Below are positions 42,055-53,067 of a DNA stretch of 64,000 nt, piece by piece. Numbering within the stretch: position 1 is the stretch's first letter; each line of letters begins with the position of its first letter. The notes below the pieces were generated by a model. It was not told the origin of the DNA, searched no databases, and saw only the letters and a program-made list of their open reading frames with translations. Position numbers and translations under genes: made by a program. Origin of the DNA: Teratosphaeria epicoccoides (lineage: Eukaryota > Ascomycota > Dothideomycetes > Mycosphaerellales > Teratosphaeriaceae); the NCBI GenBank assembly GCA_021401465.1, contig JADDMT010000040.1, forward strand, positions 186,001 to 250,000. The letters run 5' to 3'.

Positions 42055-43937
42055 CTACACCTGCTTCTCAGGAAGCTGAGAGATCTCTTGCACATTCGAT
42101 TGCCGCGCATTCTCTGTCGTCTCGCGTGCTTCTTTCTCTTCCTTCTGCCGGCGGAGTTCCTGACAAAACTTGCTACCCGCTCGGATTCTATCTCCCCACT
42201 TGATGAAAAAGAACGGTATGCAAGCCATCACGAGACTCAAAAAGGCCAACACACTGCACGCCCAAGCTATCCCAAGACGCTCGTACATTGGTCGTGCCGC
42301 GAAAGGGAGGACAACGCCAAAGAGACTCCTGGAGCCTGAGGCTGCGCCCATGGCACTTGCTGCATAAATTTCGTATGCATCAACCAGATAATTGAGCTCG
42401 CCCATGAAGATCAGGAGGAACCCGATACCAAATGGTAGCGTCGACAACGTGGGCACGATCTGTCGATTCGAGGTCAGCATCGCGCCACGAAGAAGGAGCT
42501 GGCGTGAAGATGAAAACCAACTCACCCAATGTATGCTTGGTCTTGCCGTCCAGCCCAGCCAAAATAAAGACACCACAAATAGCGGCCCGCCCAAGCATGC
42601 CAGCGGCAGCCGAACATACTCTTCGATCTGGGTCCATTTCGGAGGCGGCATTTTGTTGAGGCTTGTATCGAGATAATTGTCCCATATCAGGTAGATGGCA
42701 CCAGCGACGATGGCACCGATGCCGATAGGTAGGAAAGTCAAGCCTTCTTCGCCAGCATTGAAGCCGTAATAAGTGCCTTCGAAGACGATTGAGAAGGCTT
42801 GGAAGAACACTGACTCAACGTCAGCCTTGTCCTCTTCCAAGGATGACTGAGACGCGATGCGAAGCGGTCTTGCAACGCAACAACGAGTCACTTACTGTAG
42901 AATATGCCGTATACAACGGACAAGTACAAGCAGGTAGTCAAGCAAATGGTCTCGAACAAAAACATCCGGACCGGCCGGGTCAAGACACGCACAACAAGCT
43001 CGTGCAGGTCCTGTTTCACCAATTCTGCCGGTGCGACAAAGGTCTGGTTCCCAGTCTCTTTTCTCATCTTCTTGGCCTTTCTCTTCAGGATGATCGGCCC
43101 GAATGTCTCCGGCAGCAACAGCAAGAAAGGCCATGTAAAGCCAGCAATGATCAACGCAATCCAGTAAGCCCATCTCCAATCGACAGGAGCTGCGAAGCCA
43201 CCCGCGACTGGCCCAATCAGCGGACCCCAAGTGGTTGCGACCATGAAAAGAGTAATCACCAGCCCTCTCGCTTTTCGAGTGTTGTAGATATCGGCATAGA
43301 TGCCTCCGATCACAGAGATCGGCGTGGACGCAGAGATGCCGACCAGAAGTCGAAAGACGATGAGGCCAGCGTAGGTCGGTGCGAGAGCACATCCCAGCGT
43401 GAACGCCGTGAAAGGGATGAAAGTGGCCATCATGACCGGTTTCCGCCCAAACGACTCGGACAATGGCGGGAACACCAGAGGGCCGAGCACATATCCCACA
43501 AGATAGATTGACGTCGGTAAGACTTCCAGAGCCTGGTCGTTGATCTGGAAATGCTGATCGGTTTCTTGACTAGCGCCTGCGGCTATGGAGCTTCCGATTG
43601 TGCTGTTCATGACCAGCAAGGCTGATGCGAAAACGACAAACAGCTTCTTGGACAGTTTCCAGTTGTAGGGGTCGGATGGATCGTTTGGCTCGAAGGAGAC
43701 GATGGTCTTCCCCTCTCCGTCGCATGTTTGGGTGTGCATCCGTGAGCTGGGACATCTTGAGGGCGGTGGGGAATTGTCTCTTGAATTGTCGTTGGAGTTG
43801 TCAGCCTTCTCGAGATCCAATTGCTTCTCAACATCTTCGCTATCGAGATCTCGAGTCGTTGATTGTTGCTGCTTGGCATTCTTCTGTCTGCTCGCCTGGG
43901 AACCATCCTCGGTTAGATTCGTATGGCTTGGCGCCAT
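42055..43937 (-). CDS. MFS transporter, DHA1 multidrug/polyamine type
   Basis: Three exons (43937-42896, 42809-42526, 42459-42055), about 576 residues. The intron 42810-42895 (GTAAGT...AGTCAG) joins 'VVYGIFY' to 'MFFQAFSIVFEG'; the intron 42460-42525 (GTGAGT...CGACAG) joins 'RPSIHW' to 'IVPTLSTLPFGIG'. About 100 cytosolic residues rich in Ser/Asn/Asp come first, then the fungal DHA1 entry motif 'DPSDPYNWKLSKK'. Twelve membrane segments can be counted, with motif A ('LSESFGRKPVMM') after helix 2 and 'RWAYWIALIIAGF' around helix 6. The tail is charged (RRQKEEKEARE). These proton antiporters export drugs, polyamines or toxins at the plasma membrane; the substrate is unknown. I chose the Met of 'MAPSHTN'; the frame also allows a start 40 codons earlier, at 44057. 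Confidence 0.85.
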
Positions 43938-44425
43938 GAGGGGCAAGAGCCGGTGGCGATGTTGAGCTTCCCTTCGACGGGACGCTGCAAGACGCTCCGG
44001 TAGATTCGAAGAGGCGATAGAAACATCAATACATGCTGCGACATTGGAACTGCTCAAGCAGTCGTTGTATAGGCTAATGCTCAGGTTCTCACAATTATTG
44101 CGCGTGGAGCAGAGTCATCCATCATGACGACCCTGATCGACGCAAATTGGCGGAGATCGGAAATCGGCACGCTACACGAGAATAGTGTCCAATCCGATCG
44201 TTTTCCCTCCTACTTTGCCGGCAATCACGCCCACTGTCAGAAAGAGCTCAACACCTTGCAGGTCGGCGTCGTCTGTCGTGACCGAGGCGATAAACACATT
44301 CCGTTGGTTGTAGCTCTCGTGATCGCCGGGCAAAGCGCATGCCATGCGGGCGCTATCGGCGCTGGTTTGCAAGTGAAGATAAGGCTGACAAGGCGTGCGT
44401 AAGCCATGGCAGGACTGCTCAACCC
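43938..44425. other. Intergenic between MFS and prefoldin genes
   Basis: It holds the MFS promoter and the prefoldin 3' flank. The first 120 bp could be N-terminal coding sequence if the longer MFS start is used. No separate gene is seen. Confidence 0.45.
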
Positions 44426-44989
44426 TTAAGCCTCCAGATTGATACTCCTCCCAAAGCGGCCATACAACGCAGCCTTGAGGTCCTGCATCTCTTCTCGCAT
44501 CCCACTCAGCTTCTTCTCGAGGGCTGAAACGTCACTATTGATCTTCTCCACAGACTGCGAGAGGAGTTCCTGGACCTCAGACACAGGTAGCGAGAAGAAT
44601 GAGTCGCCGATCTTGTATCTGTCCATGGTCAGCAGCCTACAAACAGGCCGGACATGTCACATTGTCACCTACGGGACCTTGTCGTCTTCGTTTGTGAGCT
44701 CCAGTTCGTTTGAGATCTCCTCAAGATCTTCCTTTTCCTTCTACGAAGAAAGTTAGGGAGGACCAGGATGAGATACATCAATGCATACCTCCTTGGCTTT
44801 CAGCTGCTCCTCCATGCCCTTCTCACGGCCATGCAGACGACTGAAGCGATTGATGCGGTCCTGATCCTCCTTCCGCACTTCCTTTTCCTCGCCAATCTGC
44901 GCCTCCTCCTCGTGCGACAGCTACACGACTGATCAGTAAGCCACAATCGACGCTGCAATACTGAAGCTTACCATGCGACGAGAAAGCAT
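44426..44989 (-). CDS. pfd4: Prefoldin subunit 4 (PFD4/GIM3)
   Basis: Four exons (44989-44972, 44920-44789, 44740-44673, 44618-44426), 136 residues. Introns are 51, 48 and 54 bp; all GT-AG and in phase. The protein starts MLSRRMLSHEEEAQIG, continues 'VRKEDQDRINRFSRLHGR' and 'ISNELELTNEDDKVPYKIGD', then 'SFFSLPVSEVQELL', and ends in a long helix. This is the beta-type prefoldin layout: two coiled-coil helices around a short beta hairpin, with 'YKIGDSFF' in the hairpin region. Prefoldin captures unfolded actin and tubulin and hands them to the CCT chaperonin. The first coding exon is only 18 nt. The length is close to that of yeast and human subunit 4. Confidence 0.88.
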
Positions 44990-46137
44990 CTTGAAGACGG
45001 CAGAGGGCCTGCGCCGTTGTGTAGAAATGTATTTGGTCCGAAGCTGACATAGAAAGTCCCCGGCAGACTCGTGACACGTGCGAAGACGCTCGTGCCGCTT
45101 TCAGCCAACTTTCCGCAATAGTGGGCCCCACGAAACATGTCAATCTGAAACTGGCTTCTGCACGTGAAGAGCGCACCACACATCCCAACATCAGCAGATC
45201 TACACCGTGTCGAGCGCAGAAGATGCGAGCAAGCGTGCTTGGATCGTCGGAGGTGAAGCAACCGCAACGAGGCTAGCTCGGTCCTCGCTACGAAGTGCAG
45301 CATACTTCTCTGCTGCTCTGCTTACCTCTCGGGGAATGCTCGTCGTCACAAAAGAGTGCTCCAACAACACCAAACGACCGCGCAAAGGATAGAGCCAGGA
45401 CCATTCAAGCGATGTGACAATCTCTTGAGCTACCGCAGTGCCCGCAAACGAGTCATCTGCACTGAATCCACCGACATGACACTACAAAACAGCAACGCCA
45501 CATTGCAACGACATCACATGCATGCCCTCAAGCCTGCTCCACCTACCTTCACCCGAAGGAGGGTAGGTGGCCAAGCGCCTAGGTCCTTAATAACAATCGA
45601 CAACACATCCATGTGCCATGAGCAAAGCAAACGCCGTCTCTTGGTACGACCGTCTGGAATGGAAGACGTTTCTCCATATCTCAGTAACTCATGATCCTTC
45701 CGAGGACTCTGCTGGCGCTATTTCGCGCGCGGATTGGCGGATTCGGTGGACGATGCGGATCTTGTGAGGGCGGATTCCAGGACGATATGCAAGAACGGCG
45801 CTTGCGACATACAGCGATCTTGATTTCAGGAGCCACCACATTCCGGTCGAGGTGGACTCCGAAACTGCCTGGGCCGGGGGTGGAGCAATCCAGTGTGCAA
45901 ATGGCCGAAAGCTGGCCGTGTTGGAGCACATGATCAGAGGAGTGGGGGGGGGCGCGAATTTCACGGCAATGTACATTTCGCTGTTCAGTATACCTTGAAA
46001 CACCTCGCTTATCGTGAGAGCCACCCAAATGCTCATAGTATCCGCTATGCATCAAGCAGCACTCATATCTTCGTCGTCATCATACCTTGTGTCAGTGCGA
46101 GGGAGAGTTCTTTCAAAGCCGTTCGCGAGCGCTGAGC
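44990..46137. other. 1.1-kb intergenic, no gene recognised
   Basis: The stretch carries the prefoldin promoter, an inverted repeat at 45539-45570 and a G run near 45940. Open frames on both strands (for example minus 44823-45191 and 45681-46055) are short and have no family features. Confidence 0.4.
45539..45570. repeat. Inverted repeat (9-bp perfect arms)
   Basis: CCACCTACC at 45539-45547 is exactly complementary to GGTAGGTGG at 45562-45570. The 14-nt centre holds a further TTC/GAA match. It can form a hairpin or cruciform. No gene is close enough on either side to call it a terminator. Confidence 0.5.
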
Positions 46138-49100
46138 TCAAGCGACACCGGCTACGAACGCCTTCCTCATGCCTTTTAACCTCTCCCGCCTTGCCGCAAC
46201 TACACTCCTCACCTTCGGCCTGAAGACCTCCTTCATTCTTTCCGCCTCCGCTTTCTCATCTCTTGCTGGCAGGTTCAGCGGCCTGATGACACTCACACCA
46301 CCCGTGCCCACCTTCATACTCTGACCCATGATGATGCACTCCGAGACGCCCTCAATGTCGTCACGCTTCATACGCATTGCTGCTTCAAACAGGTGATCTG
46401 GCGTCTTCTCGAAAGACGCAAGTTGGAGGACAGAGTCACGCATCTTGGCCAAGCCGAAACGCGTGATACCCAGGACATCACCTTTGTACGTCATGACATC
46501 CGCAAGCAACTGCATGTGACGCGGATCGATGTCCATGCCACCCATAACAGCGCTGATCTCAGAGATGATGGTCGAGCGCGCGGCCTCGATGCCAAGGACG
46601 TCCTTGATTTCCATCACACTGTTGGTCTTGGTATGGTACCCATTGATACCCTCGGTCGTCATGCAGAGCTTCAGCCCATAGCCTTCAACGAACACTGAGA
46701 TAGGCTCGCGACCAGTGGCATCAGGCTTGTCTTCTTTCTTCAAGATGGCTCGGTGCGCCTCTGGGTACCCTTTAATGACCACGTCTGGCAGCCTGCGCTT
46801 AAGCGACTGCATAGTCATGAATAGCTGATCTGTAACTTCTTGCGGATCCATGAGCTTAGCTTTTGCGGTCGCAGCACCGCGAGGCTTGGGCTTCTTGTCG
46901 CCGGTCGGTGGATCGCAAAAGACACGGATGTGGCTGTGTCCAACGACACTCGCTGACACCTGCAACTGTTTGAAGCCCTTGTGGCGTTCAATGGCTTCCG
47001 CAATCTGCCAAACGTGGATGCGCAGACCCAGGTCGCGGACGATACCCCAGTCGATTCTCATGTTCAGGTAGCAGCCGTCCACGTACCACACGTCTTCTAC
47101 GTACGCCACGATATTCTTCAACCATGTCTTCTGGATGATCGCTTTGGCAAAGCGACCAGCGATCTCTTCATATTTGCTATCAAGCGCACAAGTGATGACA
47201 GGAGTCGATATCTTCGTTGAAGCGTTGATGATTTCCTTGATACGTGGCACGCCCTGTGTGATAGACATACCTGCCACACCAGCAAAATGGAATGTCTTGA
47301 GCGTCATTTGCGTGCCTGGTTCACCGATAGACTGTGCGCCAACTGCTCCTACGGCGTGGCCTGCTTCCACCTTAGACTTCTCGAATTTGCGTAAGCAGAG
47401 CGTGAGGAAGAGGCGAAGCGCGGTCTCTGAAATCTTGAAAATGGAGTTTGAGGACTGCTGGTCAGCAGTGAAGCGGGATTGGGAAGAAACGATGCCGTTG
47501 ACTTTTGTGGCGATGAAAGTTTCAATGGTCTCAAGAAAGTTGCGATTGGATTCCAGCTGGTCTGCGCCTTCGTCTGATACATCGCCTTGTGCAAGTTCCT
47601 GTCCGCTGTCTGCAAAGCGCTTCAGCTTCGACTTCTCGGGGCCTAAGATCTCGTGCACGATCGTATCAACCTCGTCCGGAAGCAATCCACGCTCTTTATT
47701 GTTCCATGTAGATGTAACGGCGTGCATGAAGGTTCGTTCGAAATGGACGGGCTTGGCAGAGCCTTCCATGTCTACAGGGTCCAGGCCATCGTCTCCGAAT
47801 TTCATCTGCACTACCACCTCACTGGAATTGCGCACAGTTTGGTCATACCTAGCCGACAGGTCTTCAAGCGACTTCATTAGCCGGCGCGACATGTAACCTG
47901 TTTCTGCAGTCTTCACAGCTGTATCGACCAGACCTTCTCTCCCAGACATGGCGTGGAAGATGAACTCGGGGGGATTGAGTCCGGAGAAGAACGAGTTCTT
48001 GACGAAACCCTTTGCCGCCGGATCACGGGCACCCTTGCTGAAGTGTGGCAATGTCCTATCTTGAAACCCTTCCAGTACACGCTTGCCTCCAATGATCTGC
48101 TGACCAACAGCTGCCACCATTTGCGAGACGTTGATGAGCGAACCTTTGGAACCGCATCTCGCCATGGTCAATGGAGCATTGAAACGACTGAGTTCACTAA
48201 AGCAGACGTCACCGCATTCCTGTCTGACCTTGGATAAGATACCAGAGATCTGGTTCTCCATTGTCTGCTCTTCGTCGCAACCTGGATCACGCTCAAGCTT
48301 GCCGGCCTTGAACTTGTCGATCAGTTCAAAGCATTTCTGGTAAGCGGTCGTGACCTTCTCCTCTTTCTCTGCTCTGAGCGATGCTGACGGATAGACATCC
48401 GAGATACCAATTGAGAATCCTTGTTCGCCAAGCCACCTTGCAGATAGCTTGGCAAGTCGATTCATGGCTGCTACCGCGTACTCAGGCCCAAAGTCACGCA
48501 TAATGACATAAAAGACAGAGTCCTTCTTGCCATCTCCTATGATGTTCTTGTCCATGGTGCCAACCATGACTTCGCTGTTCCGGACAACCAGATATGAGTC
48601 GTTAATCAGGAGGTCAGGCGACTCGCCACTCTTTGGCGCGGAGTACTGCTTACCCTTCGCATCCAAGTTGACATTGACGGGATAGTCTTTATGTGGCTTC
48701 ATCAGCACACTCCAGACCTGCTTGCCTGTCCACAGAGTTTGTGGCTTCCAGATAGCGGGAGGTGGGATCTCGATCGGCTGCTTGTTGCCGGTGAGCGGAT
48801 CCTCAACCACCAGACCATTGAACATAAAACTCACGATCTGGCAGAACTGGCGCCGAGTGAACCATCGGTCCTTTTGGCTCACGAGATAAGCGCCCGTGAT
48901 GAAGTCCTGAATGGCTGCGATCAAAGGAGTACCGTTCTTGGGTGTAGCCAAGTTGTACTGAACACCCATAAGCTGCATTGCTTCTGTTCGAGCTTCTTCA
49001 GTCTGTGGTACGTGCAGGTTCATCTCGTCACCGTCAAAGTCCGCGTTGTAAGGATTACAGACACATTCGTTGAGCCGGAAGGTTCTCCATGGTCGGATTT

Positions 49101-50613
49101 TTGCGCGATGTGAGAGAATCGAGAGTTTGTGTAGCGACGGCTGACGGTTGAAAAGGACAATGTCGCCATCTTCAAGATGACGCTCAACGACATCGCCGTA
49201 GCTCAGATGTTCGGCGATCCTGCTCAGACCACCTCTGGCAGCAATAGGTCTGAGTACGATGCGTCGGCTCTCGCGTGTCTTAATAACAAAGTTGGCTCCG
49301 GGATGCTTCGTGTCGCCATTCAAGATGCACTTCTTCAACTTCTCGAGATTGTATTTCGTGACCCTCTCAGGGTAGGTCATATGCATTGCCACTCGCATCG
49401 GCACCGCGACCTCGTTGATGGAAAGATTTGGATCCGGGGAAATGACTGTACGTCCAGAGAAGTCAACCCGCTTGCCAGACAGATTACCACGGAATCTCCC
49501 CTGTTTGCCTTTCAGACGTTGACAAAATCCGCGCATCGTCTTACCGTAGGTGCCATCCCTTCCTAGGCCTGGCAAATTGCCGTCGATGTACATGGCGATT
49601 TGCACCTGCATGAACTCCCACAGCTCCATGACCTTCTGCACAGGCTGCCCGGATACCAGAGCTGCTTTGAGGTAGCCATTGATTTGAATTATATCGCCGA
49701 GCTTATTCGTTATGTCGTCCTCAGTGCTTGCCGCTTCTTGTGCAACGCTGGGTCTGATAGCAACAGGTGGCGCGGGTACGTGAGTCCACAACATGTACTC
49801 TGGCCTGCCGCCTTTGTGCGGATCCATACCGAGCAGTTCCACATCCACATTTGGGATCTTCTTCAGGATATTGAGTGCACGCAGCGGAGTAATGTCATCT
49901 GCTGCACGGCGCATATGCCTTTCCACCTCCTTGTCGTTCTTCTTTGCCGTCTCAAAGGACTGCTCAAATGTGACCAGCTCGTCTGGCTTCTTCTTGCTCT
50001 TGGCATTGCTGGTTGTGTAGACGGCGAAGCGATTATGAAACATCTTGATAGGGTGGCCTGCTACTTTCCGTACGGATCCATTCAGAGCGCTGCATCCCGG
50101 GCAGATCTTGTGTTTCTTACAGCTCGCAGCGATGTTCCGAATCACGGCCGTCTTTCTAAGCATGTCCAATCCAGGCTTCCTCACCTGCTTCAGTGCCGCG
50201 CGCCTCTCCTTCTCCGGCAGCAGTACCCGCGAGCAATCCTTGCAGACACAGCTCAGCACCTCGATAATCTTCTTGAGATATCCATAATGGAAGGCAGGCA
50301 ATGCCAGCTTCACGTGCCCGAAATGACCATTGCACTCCTTGAGGCCTTGTCCACATGTCTGGCACAAGCCGGTCTTGGAGCTGGTCCCCAATCGCTCGTC
50401 AATGGGCCCGTGTTTGGTGACGCTACGACCGCGCTGTCCCGGCTGGGCGACATCGTACAAGTTGCGGTCGTTCACGTGAAGGACAGACTGCGCAACGATC
50501 TCGCTTGGACTGAGTAGACCAAACTGCAGGCCTGCTATGCGCTTTGGCAGGTTGTCGACTACTTGCTCCTTGGAGGCCGTCGCAAACTCGTTCGAGTCGG
50601 TCTCCTCCGCCAT
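46138..50613 (-). CDS. rpo31: RNA polymerase III largest subunit RPC1 (RPO31)
   Basis: Single exon, 1,491 residues. It is the catalytic large subunit of RNA polymerase III, which makes tRNA, 5S rRNA and other small RNAs in the nucleus. The N-terminal clamp has the zinc-binding set 'CQTCGQGLKECNGHFGHVKL' (about 84-103) and 'CKKHKICPGC'. The active-site loop 'NADFDGDEMNLHVPQ' (about 521-535) carries the three metal-binding Asp. 'RQPSLHKLSIL', the funnel region and the trigger-loop region 'QSIGEPGTQMTLKTFHFAG' follow. There is no heptad CTD, and the end is short and basic, so Pol II is excluded. The insert positions and 'GITRFGLAKMRDSVLQLASF' near the end fit RPC1 rather than RPA190. The length is close to the yeast protein. 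A 4.5-kb intronless gene is notable next to the intron-rich small genes. Confidence 0.97.
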   Translation of the reverse strand: MAEETDSNEFATASKEQVVDNLPKRIAGLQFGLLSPSEIVAQSVLHVNDRNLYDVAQPGQRGRSVTKHGPIDERLGTSSKTGLCQTCGQGLKECNGHFGHVKLALPAFHYGYLKKIIEVLSCVCKDCSRVLLPEKERRAALKQVRKPGLDMLRKTAVIRNIAASCKKHKICPGCSALNGSVRKVAGHPIKMFHNRFAVYTTSNAKSKKKPDELVTFEQSFETAKKNDKEVERHMRRAADDITPLRALNILKKIPNVDVELLGMDPHKGGRPEYMLWTHVPAPPVAIRPSVAQEAASTEDDITNKLGDIIQINGYLKAALVSGQPVQKVMELWEFMQVQIAMYIDGNLPGLGRDGTYGKTMRGFCQRLKGKQGRFRGNLSGKRVDFSGRTVISPDPNLSINEVAVPMRVAMHMTYPERVTKYNLEKLKKCILNGDTKHPGANFVIKTRESRRIVLRPIAARGGLSRIAEHLSYGDVVERHLEDGDIVLFNRQPSLHKLSILSHRAKIRPWRTFRLNECVCNPYNADFDGDEMNLHVPQTEEARTEAMQLMGVQYNLATPKNGTPLIAAIQDFITGAYLVSQKDRWFTRRQFCQIVSFMFNGLVVEDPLTGNKQPIEIPPPAIWKPQTLWTGKQVWSVLMKPHKDYPVNVNLDAKGKQYSAPKSGESPDLLINDSYLVVRNSEVMVGTMDKNIIGDGKKDSVFYVIMRDFGPEYAVAAMNRLAKLSARWLGEQGFSIGISDVYPSASLRAEKEEKVTTAYQKCFELIDKFKAGKLERDPGCDEEQTMENQISGILSKVRQECGDVCFSELSRFNAPLTMARCGSKGSLINVSQMVAAVGQQIIGGKRVLEGFQDRTLPHFSKGARDPAAKGFVKNSFFSGLNPPEFIFHAMSGREGLVDTAVKTAETGYMSRRLMKSLEDLSARYDQTVRNSSEVVVQMKFGDDGLDPVDMEGSAKPVHFERTFMHAVTSTWNNKERGLLPDEVDTIVHEILGPEKSKLKRFADSGQELAQGDVSDEGADQLESNRNFLETIETFIATKVNGIVSSQSRFTADQQSSNSIFKISETALRLFLTLCLRKFEKSKVEAGHAVGAVGAQSIGEPGTQMTLKTFHFAGVAGMSITQGVPRIKEIINASTKISTPVITCALDSKYEEIAGRFAKAIIQKTWLKNIVAYVEDVWYVDGCYLNMRIDWGIVRDLGLRIHVWQIAEAIERHKGFKQLQVSASVVGHSHIRVFCDPPTGDKKPKPRGAATAKAKLMDPQEVTDQLFMTMQSLKRRLPDVVIKGYPEAHRAILKKEDKPDATGREPISVFVEGYGLKLCMTTEGINGYHTKTNSVMEIKDVLGIEAARSTIISEISAVMGGMDIDPRHMQLLADVMTYKGDVLGITRFGLAKMRDSVLQLASFEKTPDHLFEAAMRMKRDDIEGVSECIIMGQSMKVGTGGVSVIRPLNLPARDEKAEAERMKEVFRPKVRSVVAARRERLKGMRKAFVAGVA

Positions 50614-51129
50614 GGCCGGCGGTAATGCCTGACGGTTGATATGGATGTAATGATCGCTATCGTGTCATGGCCATGCCCGTTCACCTTTTGACCACCAGTG
50701 GCAGCATCGAATGTTTTGGAAAAGGTGGCTGCCTCAGGCTCACACTGGTTCAGCCCCACCATACATACGTGCATGTGCATCAGCGAGCTGCGGGGCATTT
50801 CAGCGCTGTCATACTGGAGGGTAGTGTGGTACTTCGTAGTACTGGTAGCTGCCTAATCTCTCGAGTCAATCGAGTCAATTATTGAATAATAATTACCTCC
50901 AGCACCTCGACTTCCATGCAATACCACTTTTCTTACCAGTCTTGCACTTGTCCTCCTCCGTCAGCGAGATATTGACACGTTCGACCGTCACTCACGAGTC
51001 CAGACCAGCTTGTGTCTATCTGATAAGCAGCAGGTCATCTGCCCCCGCTTAAGCCCGCTCCAGCAGCCAGTACCTCCTGTGCTGAACCACTCTCACCCAT
51101 TTCACCTTCAACAACCAACTTAAGGCGAC
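50614..51129. promoter_or_regulatory. Shared upstream region of RPC1 and FHA-protein genes
   Basis: 516 bp separate the divergent start codons. The side near the FHA gene is pyrimidine-rich (about 51,050-51,125), as is common in fungal leaders. I see no other named element. Confidence 0.4.
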
Positions 51130-53067
51130 GTGATGCCACCGCCACTGCTCGCGGACCCTCCAAACAATTCCAACATGTCGTCTCCTACCTTTGCCCCCTC
51201 ACAGCAGCAGTCGTCCGCTTCTGCTGCCGATCAACCAGTAGTTCACTTCACCATCCACCAGAAGAACGCCCCGGTCCACCTTGCGAAGCGACATCTGACG
51301 ATTCACCCCGGCCAGATCGTGACCATCGGCCGGTCGTCCAAGTCAAAGGATAGGTCGATGCTCCCAATGATCACCAACTTGCTCTTCGACTGCCCTGTGA
51401 TATCCCGCTCGCACGCAGAGCTGAAGCATAACCGATTTGCGCCGCCCGATGAGCAGATCACCATCACGGATCGGCACAGCATGCATGGCACCAGTGTCAA
51501 TGATAAGAAGCTTGAACCCTACAAACCATTCGCCCTTCGCTCGGGCGATATAATCAAGCTCGGAGAGAAGGTGGTGAGAGGATCGGGTATGGCAGATTTG
51601 GCCAAGGACGCGAACATGGACGCTGATAGCCGCGCAGAGATCCATGATGGTGTTGAAGTCTCATTCGTCCGAGAAGTCCTACCTACACATCGTCCGATTT
51701 CTCGTGGGACCTCGAATATCTTTCAAGTCCCCGACCCGTCCGATGACGAGTCCTTGATTAGCGACCTCGAATCTGTGAACAGCATCAAGGAGAAGACTTC
51801 CTCGTCCGCGAAGACAACTCCGGAGCAGACCAAGAACGAGCCGACGACGCTCGGAATACACACTTGCATGCCTGCGCTGGGATCCCAAGAGAAGCCGATC
51901 GAGCTTGACAAGCCAAAGTGCATGTCCCTGAGAGACATCATAACCCTTGACGACGATGCCGATGATTCCACGCGTCCGCACCCACCAAGCGCACAAGGTC
52001 GTAAAGATGTGATTCAAGACACATATGCAGAATCAGGGGCTGAGAACCTCGCCGTCTATGGCATGGTTCGGCTCTGTCGTCTCGATGACAGCCCGAACGA
52101 GGCTGACGGCGGCGACTATGAGTCAGCATCCGTCAATCGCCAGCATGACTACGATGACGACCAGGACCTCGTCGACAATTTGTCGGAAAGCGATGCTTCT
52201 GATTTGTCAAATCACTACCAGTCAGGCTACTACCGATCGGCAGATGAGCTAGAAGACGAGGACGACGAAATGGAGCAGCAGCATGAGCAGGATGACGCAG
52301 AAGATGATGGGCCAGAGGAGCTGTTTACCGGTGCGAGACAGCCAAGTCCCGAACTTGGCACTGATGCTGTGCCAGCCGCATCCAACACATTCTACCCGTC
52401 TATTAGGGCAGCAGCTTCATACCCCTTCCAGCCTGCCATTCCATCACAGCCCTGGCTCGCTGCTCCATCCTCAAGCTACTGGGGCTATCCGCTACCGGCG
52501 TACAATGCTTGCCAGCTCGATCCCGTCAGCAAGCGCGTACAGGCCATGACCGAAGCAGGACCCAGCAAATCTGCCTCCGCCTCACGTCTATCTATCCACA
52601 ATCTGGTGGAGGCCTCCCGTGATGAGCAGCCCAAGAATCAGCCGTTCAACGCCACCAACAGCAGCCCGAGGCTTGCTGGTCCAGCCGATGAAGACGACGA
52701 TATGCTGTCGACTGTGGCGAACGTGGGGACGGTCAAGCGTGCGGGCTCTGTCGAATTAGCCTCTGTTGCTGGCACGAAGCGCAAAGCAGATGACATTCCA
52801 ATCGATGCCGGGTCCGCCGGTGATGAGCTCCTCAGGCTGTACTTGGCGAGCTACGGCGAGAAAGCGCCGGCTATTTCAGTCCCGGCTTCAGCTCAAGATC
52901 CTGTTTCAGTGCCGACTGTACAGGTCGTCGAGCGTCCGGCTAAGCGAAGCAAGGTAATCACGCAAGTCGGAAAGTACGCCGCCAGCGCTGCTGTTGGCGG
53001 TGTAGCCATGTTCGCCTTCCTGGTCTCGCCATGGTGCGAACAGCTTGTGGAGTGGGGTGCAGCGTAA
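51130..53067 (+). CDS. FHA-domain protein with C-terminal membrane anchor
   Basis: Single exon, 645 residues. An FHA domain spans about 40-145 with the expected phosphothreonine-binding residues: 'VTIGRSSKSKDRSM', 'SRSHAEL' and 'SMHGTSVNDKKL'. It reads phosphorylated partners. The middle (about 200-560) is acidic and disordered, with clusters of Asp/Glu ('DELEDEDDEMEQQHEQDDAE'). One hydrophobic segment ends the protein ('AASAAVGGVAMFAFLV', about 616-631), followed by a dozen residues, so it is probably tail-anchored in the ER or another endomembrane. The layout recalls the Far10/Vps64-type FHA proteins of STRIPAK-like complexes, but coiled coils are weak here and I would not assign it. Confidence 0.8.
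   Translation: MMPPPLLADPPNNSNMSSPTFAPSQQQSSASAADQPVVHFTIHQKNAPVHLAKRHLTIHPGQIVTIGRSSKSKDRSMLPMITNLLFDCPVISRSHAELKHNRFAPPDEQITITDRHSMHGTSVNDKKLEPYKPFALRSGDIIKLGEKVVRGSGMADLAKDANMDADSRAEIHDGVEVSFVREVLPTHRPISRGTSNIFQVPDPSDDESLISDLESVNSIKEKTSSSAKTTPEQTKNEPTTLGIHTCMPALGSQEKPIELDKPKCMSLRDIITLDDDADDSTRPHPPSAQGRKDVIQDTYAESGAENLAVYGMVRLCRLDDSPNEADGGDYESASVNRQHDYDDDQDLVDNLSESDASDLSNHYQSGYYRSADELEDEDDEMEQQHEQDDAEDDGPEELFTGARQPSPELGTDAVPAASNTFYPSIRAAASYPFQPAIPSQPWLAAPSSSYWGYPLPAYNACQLDPVSKRVQAMTEAGPSKSASASRLSIHNLVEASRDEQPKNQPFNATNSSPRLAGPADEDDDMLSTVANVGTVKRAGSVELASVAGTKRKADDIPIDAGSAGDELLRLYLASYGEKAPAISVPASAQDPVSVPTVQVVERPAKRSKVITQVGKYAASAAVGGVAMFAFLVSPWCEQLVEWGAA

Noticed and set aside
42789..43511. 240-codon plus-strand open frame
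   Set aside because: Shadow of the MFS transporter coding strand.
49600..50517. 305-codon plus-strand open frame opposite RPC1
   Set aside because: RPC1 is fully conserved on the other strand here; the frame is a by-product of its codon use.
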